From positions 1-64,000 of the forward strand of contig NZ_BOQL01000054.1 in the NCBI RefSeq assembly GCF_018332655.1: a stretch of 64,000 bases of DNA, given 5' to 3'. The notes beneath the pieces are model-generated. The model was not told the origin of the DNA, did not search any database, and saw only the letters and a program-made list of their open reading frames with translations. The translations under genes and the position numbers were made by a program. This document shows, one piece after another, positions 51,945 through 60,010 of this stretch (position 1 is the first letter of the stretch; every line of letters begins with the position of its first letter). This stretch comes from Actinoplanes auranticolor (lineage in GTDB: Bacteria > Actinomycetota > Actinomycetes > Mycobacteriales > Micromonosporaceae).

Positions 51945-52481
51945 TCAGGGTACCGGCACGATCTGACCTTCGGTGTCCGCCTTTTCCGTGACCCACCACC
52001 GGCCCGAACAGGTGGCCGCGAGCACCGCACCGGCCGTGTTGACGAGCACGTCGTCCACGCTCGAGACCCGCCCGATCGCGAGGACCCACTGCAGGGTCTC
52101 GATCAGGACGGCACTCGTCGCCGCGATCACCAGCATCCGCGGCAGTGACGCGGCCCAGCCGAACCGGACCGGCAGGAAGAAACCGACCCCGGCGAGAACC
52201 GCCAGGTTGCCGGCGAGCTGCGCGACCGCCGTACCCGGATCCGACGAGAACCAGGACGGCAGGTCGTGCAGCGGCACGAGGTCGACCGAGCGCGGCGTGC
52301 CCTGCGGGGTGAAGAGCATGCCGAGGAACGGCAACGTCCAGCCGAGCAGGCCGACCTCGGCGAGAGCGTCCCGCCGGGACCGGCTCCGGCGCCGCCAGTG
52401 GTACGCGGCGACGCCGGCGAGCGGCAACAGCAGCAGCGTGGCGATGATCGTGCTGCTGTGGTCCCGCCAGGCTGCTCCCAT
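51945..52481 (-). CDS. VanZ-family membrane protein
   Basis: A 178-residue protein with about five membrane helices. VanZ features are FTPQGTPRSVDLVPLHDL, GNLAVLAGVGFFLPVRFG and the acidic-polar ETLQWVLAIGRVSSVDDVLVNTAG. VanZ gives low-level teicoplanin resistance in enterococci; most homologues have unknown roles at the envelope. It lies upstream of the HSP90 gene in the same orientation (36-base gap) and may be cotranscribed. Confidence 0.85.
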   Translation of the reverse strand: MGAAWRDHSSTIIATLLLLPLAGVAAYHWRRRSRSRRDALAEVGLLGWTLPFLGMLFTPQGTPRSVDLVPLHDLPSWFSSDPGTAVAQLAGNLAVLAGVGFFLPVRFGWAASLPRMLVIAATSAVLIETLQWVLAIGRVSSVDDVLVNTAGAVLAATCSGRWWVTEKADTEGQIVPVP

Positions 52482-52517
52482 GCCGCCGAATCTAGGCGGC
52501 GAGCGCCAAGCGTCCGG

Positions 52518-53417
52518 TCAGGAGAGGCCGCCCGGCTCCGAGCCCTTGGCGATGGGGGCGCGCACGAGGTTGCCCCACTCGGTCCAGGAGCCGTCGTAGT
52601 TGCGGACCTGCGGATAGCCGAGCAGGTGGTACAGCACGAACCAGGTGTGGCTGGACCGCTCACCGATCCGGCAGTACGCGATCACGTCGTCGCCGGTCTC
52701 CAGCCCCAGCTCGTCCCGGTAGATCTTGGTGAGCTCGTCGGCCGGCTTGAAGGTGCCGTCCTCGTTGGCCGCCGACTTCCACGGCTTGCTGAGCGCACCC
52801 GGGATGTGCCCGCCGCGCAGCGCACCCTCCTGCGGGTACGCCGCCATGTGGGTCAGCTCACCGGTGTACTCCTGCGGGGAGCGCACGTCGACCAGCGGCC
52901 GCCCGCTCGAGATGTGGGCCATGACCTGGTCCCGGAAGGCCCGCAGCGGACCGTCCTCGCGCTGGGGCACCGGGTACGAGGCCGGCGGGCGCTCGGTGCG
53001 GTCGCGGGTCAGCTCCCGGCCCTCGGCCACCCACTTCTGCCGGCCACCGTCGAGCAGGCGCACGTCGCGGTGCCCGAACAGGCTGAACACCCACAGGGCG
53101 TACGCCGCCCACCAGTTGAAGTTGTCGCCGTAGAAGACGATCGTGTCGTCCCGGCCGATGCCCTTGGCCTCGCACATCGCGGCGAACGCCGCCGGGTCGA
53201 GGTAGTCGCGGGTGAGCTGGTCGTTGAGCTCGAGGTGCCAGTCGACCTTCACCGCGCCGGGGATGTGGCCGCTCTCGTAGAGCAGCACGTCCTCGTCGGA
53301 CTCGACGACCACCAGGCCGGGAGTGCCGAGATGCGCGGCCAGCCACTCGGTGGTGACCAGCTTGTCGGGGTGGGCATACGCCTGCAGGGCCGGCGCCGGA
53401 TCGTTCTCTACTGACAT
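52518..53417 (-). CDS. sseA: thiosulfate/3-mercaptopyruvate sulfurtransferase (two-domain rhodanese)
   Basis: A 299-residue enzyme moving sulfane sulfur. The N-terminal rhodanese domain (about 20-140) is inactive: it reads VFYGDNFNWWAAY where the active site would be. The C-terminal domain (about 160-290) has HIPGALSKPW and the catalytic loop YCRIGERSSHTW with the nucleophilic Cys. ATG 53417 has TAGCGT seven bases upstream (leaderless pattern); GTG 53426 is an alternative. In many actinobacteria this gene sits directly with sufE. Here proS and a CBS gene lie between them, and they face away from each other. Confidence 0.92.
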   Translation of the reverse strand: MSVENDPAPALQAYAHPDKLVTTEWLAAHLGTPGLVVVESDEDVLLYESGHIPGAVKVDWHLELNDQLTRDYLDPAAFAAMCEAKGIGRDDTIVFYGDNFNWWAAYALWVFSLFGHRDVRLLDGGRQKWVAEGRELTRDRTERPPASYPVPQREDGPLRAFRDQVMAHISSGRPLVDVRSPQEYTGELTHMAAYPQEGALRGGHIPGALSKPWKSAANEDGTFKPADELTKIYRDELGLETGDDVIAYCRIGERSSHTWFVLYHLLGYPQVRNYDGSWTEWGNLVRAPIAKGSEPGGLS

Positions 53418-53474
53418 GTCACTCACGCTATCGCTTCGACGGGACGCAGCTCGGGACGCTTAGCGGTCACGAGG

Positions 53475-53612
53475 TCACCGGAGGAGTCGCCGGCGAGACG
53501 CCTTCTGATCCAGGGGGCGAGATGCTGCCCGGCCGTCCAGGACGTGCGCGGCGACCCGGCGGTGCCCGGCCGCGGAGAGGTGCAGCCGGTCGGCGCGAAG
53601 TTGGCGTAACCG
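53475..53612 (-). pseudogene. C-terminal fragment of an SGNH/GDSL hydrolase
   Basis: On the minus strand one frame reads ADRLHLSAAGHRRVAAHVLDG and then a stop at 53475-53477. This is the block V (catalytic Asp/His) end of SGNH esterases. Upstream, the frame loses similarity within about ten residues and runs into the proS promoter, so everything except the last 40-50 residues is gone. Confidence 0.65.
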
Positions 53613-53694
53613 ACCAGTTTTGCACCGGCCCGCGCGCGTCAGCGTGACGCCGGCGACACTCGATAACGGGGTGATTCCTGACGGTGGTGCCTCC

Positions 53695-53700
53695 TAAGCT
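53695..53700 (+). promoter_or_regulatory. -10 element of leaderless proS
   Basis: TAAGCT is followed by seven bases and the ATG at 53708. No ribosome site is visible. Confidence 0.5.
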
Positions 53701-53707
53701 GCGTCCC

Positions 53708-55459
53708 ATGCTGGTGCGGATGTCCACGATGCTGCTCAAGACCCTGCGCGAGGAGCCGGCCGAGGCGGAGGTGCCGAGTCACCGGCTGCTGCTGCGGGCC
53801 GGCTACATCCGGCGCTCGGCTCCGGGCGGTTACACCTGGCTGCCGCTCGGCAAGCTGGTGCTGGACCGGATCGCCGCGATCGTCCGCGAAGAGATGACGG
53901 CCATCGGCGGGCAGGAGGTGGCCTTCCCGGCCCTGCTCCCCCGCGAGCCGTACGACGTCACCGGCCGCTGGACCGAGTACGGCGAGGATCTGTTCAAGCT
54001 CAAGGACCGCCGCGGCGCCGACTTCCTGCTGGCCCCCACCCACGAGGAGATGTTCGCTCTGCTCGTGCAGGACATGACCAACTCCTACCGGGACTTCCCG
54101 CTGACCCTGTTCCAGGTGCAGACGAAGTTCCGCGACGAGGCCCGGCCCCGCGCCGGACTGCTGCGCGGGCGCGAGTTCCTGATGAAGGACTCGTACTCGT
54201 TCGATCTCTCCGATGCCGGCCTGGCCGAGTCGTACGCCCGGCACCGCGCGGCGTACCAGCGGATCTTCGACCGTCTCGGCCTCGCCCACACCATCGTCTC
54301 GGCGGTGTCCGGCGCGATGGGCGGCTCGGCCTCGGAGGAGTTCCTGGCCACGTCCGACGTGGGTGAGGACACGTTCGTGGCCTGCACCACCTGCGGCTAC
54401 GCGGCCAACACGGAAGCCGTGGTGACGCCCGTCCCGGCTGTGCCGGATCGCGAGCACCGCCCGCTGACCGTCCACGACACCCCGGACACCCCGACGATCA
54501 CCGCGCTGGTCGGGCTGGCCAACCAGCAGTCCCTCGACGGCCGCACCGACTGGACCGCGGCCGACACCCTCAAGAACGTCGTGGTCACCGTGCACCACCC
54601 CGGCCGGGAAGACACCCTGCTGGTCATCGGCGTGCCGGGCGACCGCGAGGTCGACCTCAAGCGCCTGGACGCCGCCCTGAGCCCGGCCACGGCCACCCTG
54701 TTCGACGACTTCGCCACCCGGCCCGACCTGGTCAAGGGCTACATCGGCCCGCAGGGTCTCGGGCTGCGCTATCTCGCCGATCCCCGGGTGGCGCCCGGCA
54801 CCGCCTGGCTCACCGGCGCCAACGAGCCCGGCCGGCACGCGACCTCGGTCGTCGCCGGCCGCGACTTCACCCCCGACGGCACGATCGAGGCGGCCGAGGT
54901 CCGCGCCGGTGACCCGTGCCCGGTCTGCGGTGCGGGCGAGCTGGCCATCCGGCGCGGCATCGAGATCGCGCACGTCTTCCAGCTCGGCCGCCGCTACACC
55001 GACGCCTTCTCGGTCGACGTGCTCGGCGCCGACGGCAAGCCCGTACGCCCGACCATGGGCAGCTACGGCATCGGGATCTCCCGCGCGGTCGCCACCGTCG
55101 CCGAGCAGCACCACGACGAGCGCGGCCTGCTCTGGCCCGACGAGGTCGCGCCGGCCGACGTGCACGTCATCGCCGCGGGCAAGGACGGTCAGCTCGAAGC
55201 GGCCGGCACCCTGGCCGCGGAGCTGGACGCCCGCGGACTGCGCGTGCTGCTGGACGACCGGCCGCAGCTGTCGGCCGGGGTGAAGTTCACCGACGCCGAG
55301 CTGATCGGCATCCGGCGCATCGTCGTGGTCGGCCGCCGGCTGGCCGAGGGGTACGCCGAGGTACGCGACCGCCGCACGGACGAGCGACACGACGTACCGC
55401 TCACCGACGTGGTGCGTGTAATGACGCAGGGGCCCGGGTACGGGCCTGGACACGAGTGA
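53708..55459 (+). CDS. proS: prolyl-tRNA synthetase (bacterial type, with editing insertion)
   Basis: A 583-residue class II synthetase charging tRNA-Pro. Motif 1 region GYIRRSAPGGYTWLPLG, motif 2 FRDEARPRAGLLRGREFLMKDSYSFD and motif 3 PTMGSYGIGISRAV are present. The INS editing insertion lies between motifs 2 and 3 (about 235-400), which marks the bacterial rather than the eukaryote-like form. A C-terminal anticodon-binding domain follows. ATG 53708 is seven bases after TAAGCT (leaderless pattern). A YbaK-family editing protein, which clears Cys-tRNA-Pro in relatives, is encoded 2.2 kb downstream. Confidence 0.95.
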   Translation: MLVRMSTMLLKTLREEPAEAEVPSHRLLLRAGYIRRSAPGGYTWLPLGKLVLDRIAAIVREEMTAIGGQEVAFPALLPREPYDVTGRWTEYGEDLFKLKDRRGADFLLAPTHEEMFALLVQDMTNSYRDFPLTLFQVQTKFRDEARPRAGLLRGREFLMKDSYSFDLSDAGLAESYARHRAAYQRIFDRLGLAHTIVSAVSGAMGGSASEEFLATSDVGEDTFVACTTCGYAANTEAVVTPVPAVPDREHRPLTVHDTPDTPTITALVGLANQQSLDGRTDWTAADTLKNVVVTVHHPGREDTLLVIGVPGDREVDLKRLDAALSPATATLFDDFATRPDLVKGYIGPQGLGLRYLADPRVAPGTAWLTGANEPGRHATSVVAGRDFTPDGTIEAAEVRAGDPCPVCGAGELAIRRGIEIAHVFQLGRRYTDAFSVDVLGADGKPVRPTMGSYGIGISRAVATVAEQHHDERGLLWPDEVAPADVHVIAAGKDGQLEAAGTLAAELDARGLRVLLDDRPQLSAGVKFTDAELIGIRRIVVVGRRLAEGYAEVRDRRTDERHDVPLTDVVRVMTQGPGYGPGHE

Positions 55460-55484
55460 CACGAGAACGGGGAGGTCACCACCC

Positions 55485-55877
55485 ATGGCGAGGACCACTG
55501 TCGCTGACGTCATGACCAGGCGGGTGGTCTATCTGCCGGCCGGCACCATGCTGGACGAGGCGGCGCAGGCGATGCGCGACCAGTCCATCGGTGACGTGGT
55601 GGTGACCGAGGGCCCGACCATCTCCGGGCTGGTGACCGACCGCGACATCGTGGTGCGGGCCCTCGCCGAGGGCCGGCCACCGCAGTCGACGACGCTCGCC
55701 TCGATCGCCAGCCACGAGGTGATCATGATCGAGCAGTCGGCCAGTGTGGAGGAGGCGGTCCAGGCGATGCGCGAACGCGGCGTACGCCGGCTGCTCGTCT
55801 GCGACGCGGACCGCAATGTGGTCGGCATCATCAGCCTCAGTGATCTGGCCCTCGTGCCGACCTCGGCCGCGGCGTGA
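55485..55877 (+). CDS. CBS-pair protein
   Basis: A 130-residue stand-alone protein of two CBS motifs (about 6-60 and 70-125): VADVMTRRVVYLPAGTMLDEAAQAM, VTDRDIVVRALAEGR and VVGIISLSDLAL. Such Bateman modules bind adenine nucleotides and respond to energy state or hypoxia (compare mycobacterial Hrp1). A strong ribosome site (GGGGAGG) lies upstream of the ATG. It is 25 bases after proS. Confidence 0.9.
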   Translation: MARTTVADVMTRRVVYLPAGTMLDEAAQAMRDQSIGDVVVTEGPTISGLVTDRDIVVRALAEGRPPQSTTLASIASHEVIMIEQSASVEEAVQAMRERGVRRLLVCDADRNVVGIISLSDLALVPTSAAA

Positions 55878-55887
55878 CCGCCGGACG

Positions 55888-55893
55888 TAAGGT
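55888..55893 (+). promoter_or_regulatory. -10 element of leaderless sufE
   Basis: TAAGGT is six bases before the GTG at 55900. Confidence 0.45.
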
Positions 55894-55899
55894 CGATCC

Positions 55900-56325
55900 G
55901 TGAGTGACATGCCTGCCAAACTGGCCGAGATCGTGGACGACTTCGCCTCCGCGCCGCGCGAGGTCGTGCTGGAGATGATGCTGGAGTTCTCCGACGCGGT
56001 GCCCCCGCTGCCCGACTCCCTCAAGGGCCACGAGGGCATGGAGCAGGTGCCGGAATGCCAGACGCAGTTCTTCCTGCGCGCCGAGGTGCAGCCGGACGAC
56101 ACCGTCCGCAGCTACTTCGACTGCCCGCCCGAGGCGCCGACGACGCGCGCCTTCGCGGGCATCCTCGCCGAGGGTCTGGAGGGTGCATCGACGGCCGAGA
56201 TCCTGGCCGTGCCGGACGACCTCTACAACCGGATGGGCCTGGCCACGGCGATCAGCCCGCTGCGGATCCGCGGGGGCACGGCGATCCTGGGCCGGCTCAA
56301 ACGGCAGATCCGCGAGCAGTCGTGA
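55900..56325 (+). CDS. sufE: SufE-family sulfur acceptor protein
   Basis: A 141-residue protein that accepts persulfide sulfur from a cysteine desulfurase for Fe-S assembly. The active Cys is in MEQVPECQTQFFLRAEV. Downstream are TTRAFAGILAEGLEGAS and the closing NRMGLATAISPLRIRGGTAILGRLKRQI. The GTG at 55900 is six bases after TAAGGT; ATG 55909 is an alternative. The stop overlaps the next start. Confidence 0.93.
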   Translation: MSDMPAKLAEIVDDFASAPREVVLEMMLEFSDAVPPLPDSLKGHEGMEQVPECQTQFFLRAEVQPDDTVRSYFDCPPEAPTTRAFAGILAEGLEGASTAEILAVPDDLYNRMGLATAISPLRIRGGTAILGRLKRQIREQS

Positions 56326-56963
56326 ACATAGAGATCTGGTACGACCTCGTCTGCCCCTGGTGCTACCTGGGCAAGCGCCGGCTGGAGGCGGTGCTGCTCG
56401 GTTTCGGCGGGGAGGTGTCGATGACTTTCCGGGCGTACCAGCTCGACCCCGCACCGGTCCCGCCGCGGCTGCCGATCCGCCGGGCCATGGCAGCCAAGGT
56501 GGGTGACCCGCGACGGGTCGAGCAGATGCTCGCGCACGTTACGGCGATCGCCCGCACCGAAGGGCTGGCGCTGAACTACGACCGCGCGGTCGCGGCCAAC
56601 ACCTTCGACGCGCACCGGCTCGTCGCCTGGGCCGCGGCCCAGGAGCTGCAACTCAACATGATCGAGACGTTGCAGCAGGCGCACTTCGCCGACGGTGCCG
56701 ACCTCGCCTCCCCCGCGGAGCTGGCCCGGCTGGCCGGGACCATCGGGCTCGACGCGCGGGCCGCGTTCGCCTATCTGGCCTCCCCGGCCGGCACGGACGC
56801 GGTCAACGCCGACCTGGCTGAGGCTCGCGAGCTGGGAATCACCAGCGTCCCGACCTTCGTGGTCGACCGGCGATTCGTGATCCAGGGCGCGCAGGAGCCG
56901 GCAGCCCTGCGGTCGGCCCTGGAGGAGATCGCCCGGCGCGAGGCCGTCGACGCCGCTCAATGA
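56322..56963 (+). CDS. DsbA-family (FrnE-like) thiol oxidoreductase
   Basis: A 213-residue cytosolic DsbA-fold protein with CxxC (LVCPWCYLGKRRLE) at residues 10-13, a helical insertion, and the cis-Pro loop TSVPTFVVDRRFVIQGAQ. FrnE-like proteins act as disulphide isomerases or in polyketide and stress chemistry. No signal peptide is present. It is coupled to sufE by a GTGA overlap, so cytosolic thiol or sulfur handling is likely. Confidence 0.92.
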   Translation: MNIEIWYDLVCPWCYLGKRRLEAVLLGFGGEVSMTFRAYQLDPAPVPPRLPIRRAMAAKVGDPRRVEQMLAHVTAIARTEGLALNYDRAVAANTFDAHRLVAWAAAQELQLNMIETLQQAHFADGADLASPAELARLAGTIGLDARAAFAYLASPAGTDAVNADLAEARELGITSVPTFVVDRRFVIQGAQEPAALRSALEEIARREAVDAAQ

Positions 56964-56976
56964 GCATCGCACCCAC

Positions 56977-56990
56977 GTTTCACGTGAAAC
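56977..56990. promoter_or_regulatory. parS site (ParB binding)
   Basis: GTTTCACGTGAAAC is a perfect 14-base palindrome identical to the bacterial parS core used by ParB/Spo0J in Bacillus and Streptomyces. It lies between the DsbA-like stop and the convergent GNAT stop. Such sites cluster around oriC, which agrees with gyrA 4.7 kb to the right. Confidence 0.95.
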
Positions 56991-56991
56991 G

Positions 56992-57513
56992 CTATTGACG
57001 GTCATGGATGGCCCGGATCATGGCGATCCGGTGCTCGGGGTCGAGGCCGTGGGCGGCTTCCTCGCTCATCAGCGTCCGGAGTCGGGGACCCCGATCGGAG
57101 CCGGCCAGCACAGTGAAGCCGAGCCGCTCGTAGTAGGGACCGTTCCACTGCACGTCCCGGAAGGTCGTCAGGGTGAGGGCCGGCAGTCCCTGGCCGGCGG
57201 CCCAGCGCTCGACGTGGTCGATGAGGTCCCGCCCGATCCGCCGGCGGGCATGGTCGGGATGGACGCTGACCTGCTCGATGTGCGCCCGGCCGTCGACCCG
57301 CTGGACCAGCACGAAGGCAACCGGCCGATCGGCATGGTCGACCGCCACCCAGGAGAGTGCGGCGCGCTGGTATTCGGCCAGGACGTCGATGGTGGGGACG
57401 GGATGGTCGGCTATGTCGGCCATGCCGATGGTGCGGAAGAGTTCACCGGCGGCCAGCTCGATGCGCTGGATGACGGCCAGGTCGTCGGGCCGGGTCGGGC
57501 GGATCTTCGTCAC
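56992..57513 (-). CDS. GNAT-family N-acetyltransferase
   Basis: A 173-residue acetyl-CoA-dependent transferase. The core shows VAVDHADRPVAFVLVQ, the acetyl-CoA loop VSVHPDHARRRIGRDLIDHVERWA and TTFRDVQWNGPYYERLGF. The substrate is unknown. The start is a GTG with GAGGGC upstream. It ends one base from parS. Confidence 0.88.
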   Translation of the reverse strand: MTKIRPTRPDDLAVIQRIELAAGELFRTIGMADIADHPVPTIDVLAEYQRAALSWVAVDHADRPVAFVLVQRVDGRAHIEQVSVHPDHARRRIGRDLIDHVERWAAGQGLPALTLTTFRDVQWNGPYYERLGFTVLAGSDRGPRLRTLMSEEAAHGLDPEHRIAMIRAIHDRQ

Positions 57514-57669
57514 GCCCTCGACCGAACCAGGAGGACGCCGACCGGTCCAGCCAATTCCGCGACCAGATAGGCAGGTCGAGTCGTCGTCGCGGTCGGCCCG
57601 ACGGGCGATCCGCCGGGCAAGCAGTGAGCGGGACGTCCGGCTGATCGGCGCCCGGGTCGACGACAGCTG

Positions 57670-58218
57670 TCAGATCTCGTGGGCCAGGCCGTCGATGACC
57701 TCCGCGCCGGGCAGCGCACCCAGAGCCGGTCCCGCGATCGCGATCTTGCTGTGCCGCACCCCGGACCCGATGATCACGTGCGGCGTCGCGACGACCCGCG
57801 CGTCGACCAGCACCGGCCAGGACTGCGGCAGGCCGATCGGTGTGATGCCGCCGTACTCCATGCCCGTCAGCCGGACCGCGTCGTCCATCGGCGCGAAGCT
57901 CGCCTTGCGCACGTCCAGGTGCCGGCGCACGATCCCGTTCACGTCGGCGCGGGTGGTCGCCAGCACCACGCAGGCCGCGTACCGGGTGATCTCGCCGCGG
58001 CGGCCCGCCACGATCACGCAGTTCGCCGACTCCCCCAGCGTCACGCCGTACGCCTCGCAGAAGGCGGCCGTGTCGGCCAGCTCCGCGTCGATGGGCGCCA
58101 CCAGCACCTGGTCCCCGTCGATGGGCGCCTCCGCCGGCCACACCTGCAACGCGGCCGCGACCGGCGTCGCGAGCAGATCGAGCCGGGCCATCGCGGGTTC
58201 GAGCTTCAGGGTTCCCAT
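57670..58218 (-). CDS. YbaK/EbsC (ProX-like) aminoacyl-tRNA editing domain protein
   Basis: A 182-residue YbaK-fold protein. Features are DTAAFCEAYGVTLGESANCVIV, AACVVLATTRADVNG, RKASFAPMDDAVRLTGMEYGGITPIGLP and VIIGSGVRHSKIAI. These proteins hydrolyse mischarged tRNA in trans, often Cys- or Ala-tRNA-Pro. The nearby proS agrees with that. The start is uncertain: ATG 58218, GTG 58221 and ATG 58230 are all in frame, with GGGGGAGG just before the last. Confidence 0.85.
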   Translation of the reverse strand: MGTLKLEPAMARLDLLATPVAAALQVWPAEAPIDGDQVLVAPIDAELADTAAFCEAYGVTLGESANCVIVAGRRGEITRYAACVVLATTRADVNGIVRRHLDVRKASFAPMDDAVRLTGMEYGGITPIGLPQSWPVLVDARVVATPHVIIGSGVRHSKIAIAGPALGALPGAEVIDGLAHEI

Positions 58219-58311
58219 CACGTCGGACATCCTCCCCCGAACCGCCCTCGGATAACCAGAAAGTCACCCCGCTCCTCAGCCCGAGCGAGATCTTGCCGAC
58301 TGTCAGTGGGT

Positions 58312-58725
58312 GTGGAGGAGAGACGCAGCGCACGGGTCGGGACTGTCAGCGGTCTCGCGCTGCTCGCCGGCGGCACAGCCGTCGCGGCGGTAGCCGGCGG
58401 CACGCACTCGTTCTTCGCCACCGCACTGCTGGGCCTGCTCGCCCTCGGGATGGGCCACGCTCTGCTGACGGAGATCCAGCGGCAGGCGCGCCGCCGCGGG
58501 CCCGGCGGCTGGGCCGCCCACGACACCGTCAACACCGCACTGCTCGCATGCTGGGCGGTGGGCGCGCTGAGCGTGACGGTCCTGGCCGTCACTCCGATCG
58601 CGGTCCGGGCGGTGGGGGTCCTGCTGACCCTGGGGTACGCGGTGAGCTGCGCCTACTTCGTCCGCGAGCGCCGCCGCACGATCACCTCACCGGTCACCGA
58701 AGCGGCAGCCGTTCCCACTGACTAG
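58312..58725 (+). CDS. small multi-pass membrane protein
   Basis: A 137-residue protein with four hydrophobic helices (VSGLALLAGGTAVAAVAGG, FFATALLGLLALGMGHALL, TVNTALLACWAVGALSVTVLAV, IAVRAVGVLLTLGYAVSCAYFV) and short basic ends. No family is recognised. The start is uncertain between GTG 58306 and 58312. Its stop overlaps the stop of the convergent Nudix gene by four bases. Confidence 0.6.
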   Translation: MEERRSARVGTVSGLALLAGGTAVAAVAGGTHSFFATALLGLLALGMGHALLTEIQRQARRRGPGGWAAHDTVNTALLACWAVGALSVTVLAVTPIAVRAVGVLLTLGYAVSCAYFVRERRRTITSPVTEAAAVPTD

Positions 58726-59117
58726 TCAACCGGCAGCGCGACGATCATCGGCGGGATCGGCAGGCCGGGGCCGTCCGGGCGTACCGCGGGCAGCGGCACC
58801 CAGTCCAGCCCGACCGGCAGCGGACCGCCGACGTGCGGCCCGAGCTGCGGCTCGCCGTCCGCCACGGTCACCGCGAACACCGACGTCATCCCCGACGGGT
58901 ACGGCGTGTCCAGCAGGTACCGCGCTTCCTTCACCACCAGGCCGACCTCTTCGAGGACCTCACGGCGTACCGCGTCCTCGGCCGTCTCCCCCGGATCGAT
59001 GCCGCCGCCGGGCAGCGTCCACCACTCCCGGTTGCCGTCACGCAGGCTGCGCTCGTGCACCATCAATACCCGGCCGTCCCGCACGATGATGGCCGCGGCT
59101 CGCTTCCGTCCACTCAC
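58722..59117 (-). CDS. Nudix hydrolase
   Basis: A 131-residue pyrophosphohydrolase with a complete Nudix box, G-x5-E-x7-REUxEE-x-GU, in GGGIDPGETAEDAVRREVLEEV. The substrate cannot be read from sequence. The GTG start has TAGCCT six bases upstream, another probable leaderless gene. Confidence 0.92.
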   Translation of the reverse strand: MSGRKRAAAIIVRDGRVLMVHERSLRDGNREWWTLPGGGIDPGETAEDAVRREVLEEVGLVVKEARYLLDTPYPSGMTSVFAVTVADGEPQLGPHVGGPLPVGLDWVPLPAVRPDGPGLPIPPMIVALPVD

Positions 59118-59382
59118 GAATGAAGGCTAACTGTCAGACCGTGGCCGTATGGTCACGGGCAACCGACGGCCGGCGCAACGGGAAGTGCCCGCAGGCCGTC
59201 CGCCGAGCCCGGCCAACCCCTCCGACCGGCGCATTCTCGCCGGACCGGCCGTAGCGAGCGGATCGCCGTGGCACCGGGCCGTGGCCACGGTCACATCGAT
59301 GCGGATGCCTGCGGCCGGCCGAGCGCTTCGCAGAGGTCTCCCCGGTGAACTCCCGGCCGGAAGAGGCTGACGCACGATTCAG

Positions 59383-59919
59383 TCAGACGCTGCGCAGGAC
59401 CCGCTCGAACTTCTCCGGCGGCATCGACCGGGCGTGCTCGCGGCGGCTCTCGGCGAACGCCGCCACCACGGCCTCGCGTTCGTTCTCCGGCAGGATTCCG
59501 GCGAAGGGCGAGCTCTTGCGCAACTCCACCGCGTACGCGGCCGACGACGTCAGCGCCTCCAGCACCGCCTCGACGCCCTGGTCCAGCACGGCGTCCCAGC
59601 GATCCAGCCACTCCCACGCCCGGCCCTCGGGGTGCATCCGCCGCAGCCGGCGCAGGTTGATCGCCGCGGCGGCCAGCACGGCGCCGGGATGACGCACCAG
59701 CCGCCCGGCGACGGCTCGGTGCAGCCATAGCGTCTCGAGCTGGTCGCGGTCCATCTGCGGCTGGATCAGGGCCTCGACGTCGCTGCGGCGGATGCGCCGC
59801 CGCGAGCTGATCGTCACGTACGGCAGCAGCCCCCGCAGGCAGAGGTCGGCCACATGCGCCCGCGATGACCGCAGCAGCACAGCCGCCTCGCCGGTCGTCA
59901 GCCACTCCCGCGTGCACAT
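59383..59919 (-). CDS. HTH (excisionase/MerR-like) DNA-binding protein, possible orphan antitoxin
   Basis: A 178-residue protein. The N-terminal HTH_17-type domain (about 6-55) reads WLTTGEAAVLLRSSRAHVADLCLRGLLPYV then SRRRIRRSDVEALIQPQ. The helical C-terminal part has LHRAVAGRLVRHPGAVLAAAAINLRRLRRMHP and ELRKSSPFAGILPENERE. I recall this family from actinomycete toxin-antitoxin pairs as the DNA-binding partner, but no toxin gene is visible on either side. ATG 59919 is chosen; earlier starts up to 60018 are possible. The 265-base spacer to the left (59118-59382) holds nothing that I can support. Confidence 0.7.
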   Translation of the reverse strand: MCTREWLTTGEAAVLLRSSRAHVADLCLRGLLPYVTISSRRRIRRSDVEALIQPQMDRDQLETLWLHRAVAGRLVRHPGAVLAAAAINLRRLRRMHPEGRAWEWLDRWDAVLDQGVEAVLEALTSSAAYAVELRKSSPFAGILPENEREAVVAAFAESRREHARSMPPEKFERVLRSV

Positions 59920-60010
59920 CGTCACACGTGGATATTGACGTGCGCCCCGCCCCAAAGCAACAACCGAACGGGTCTTGACTCTTTCACCGCCCCGGCTTGT
60001 CGCGCCGGGC

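Noticed and set aside
57510..57719. Small minus-strand frame between the GNAT and YbaK-like genes
   Set aside because: It overlaps the YbaK-like coding region, has no similarity I recognise and no ribosome site; probably a chance GC-rich frame.
59118..59382. Possible toxin gene beside the HTH protein
   Set aside because: No frame of toxin size with a start, ribosome site or recognisable motif was found in either orientation.
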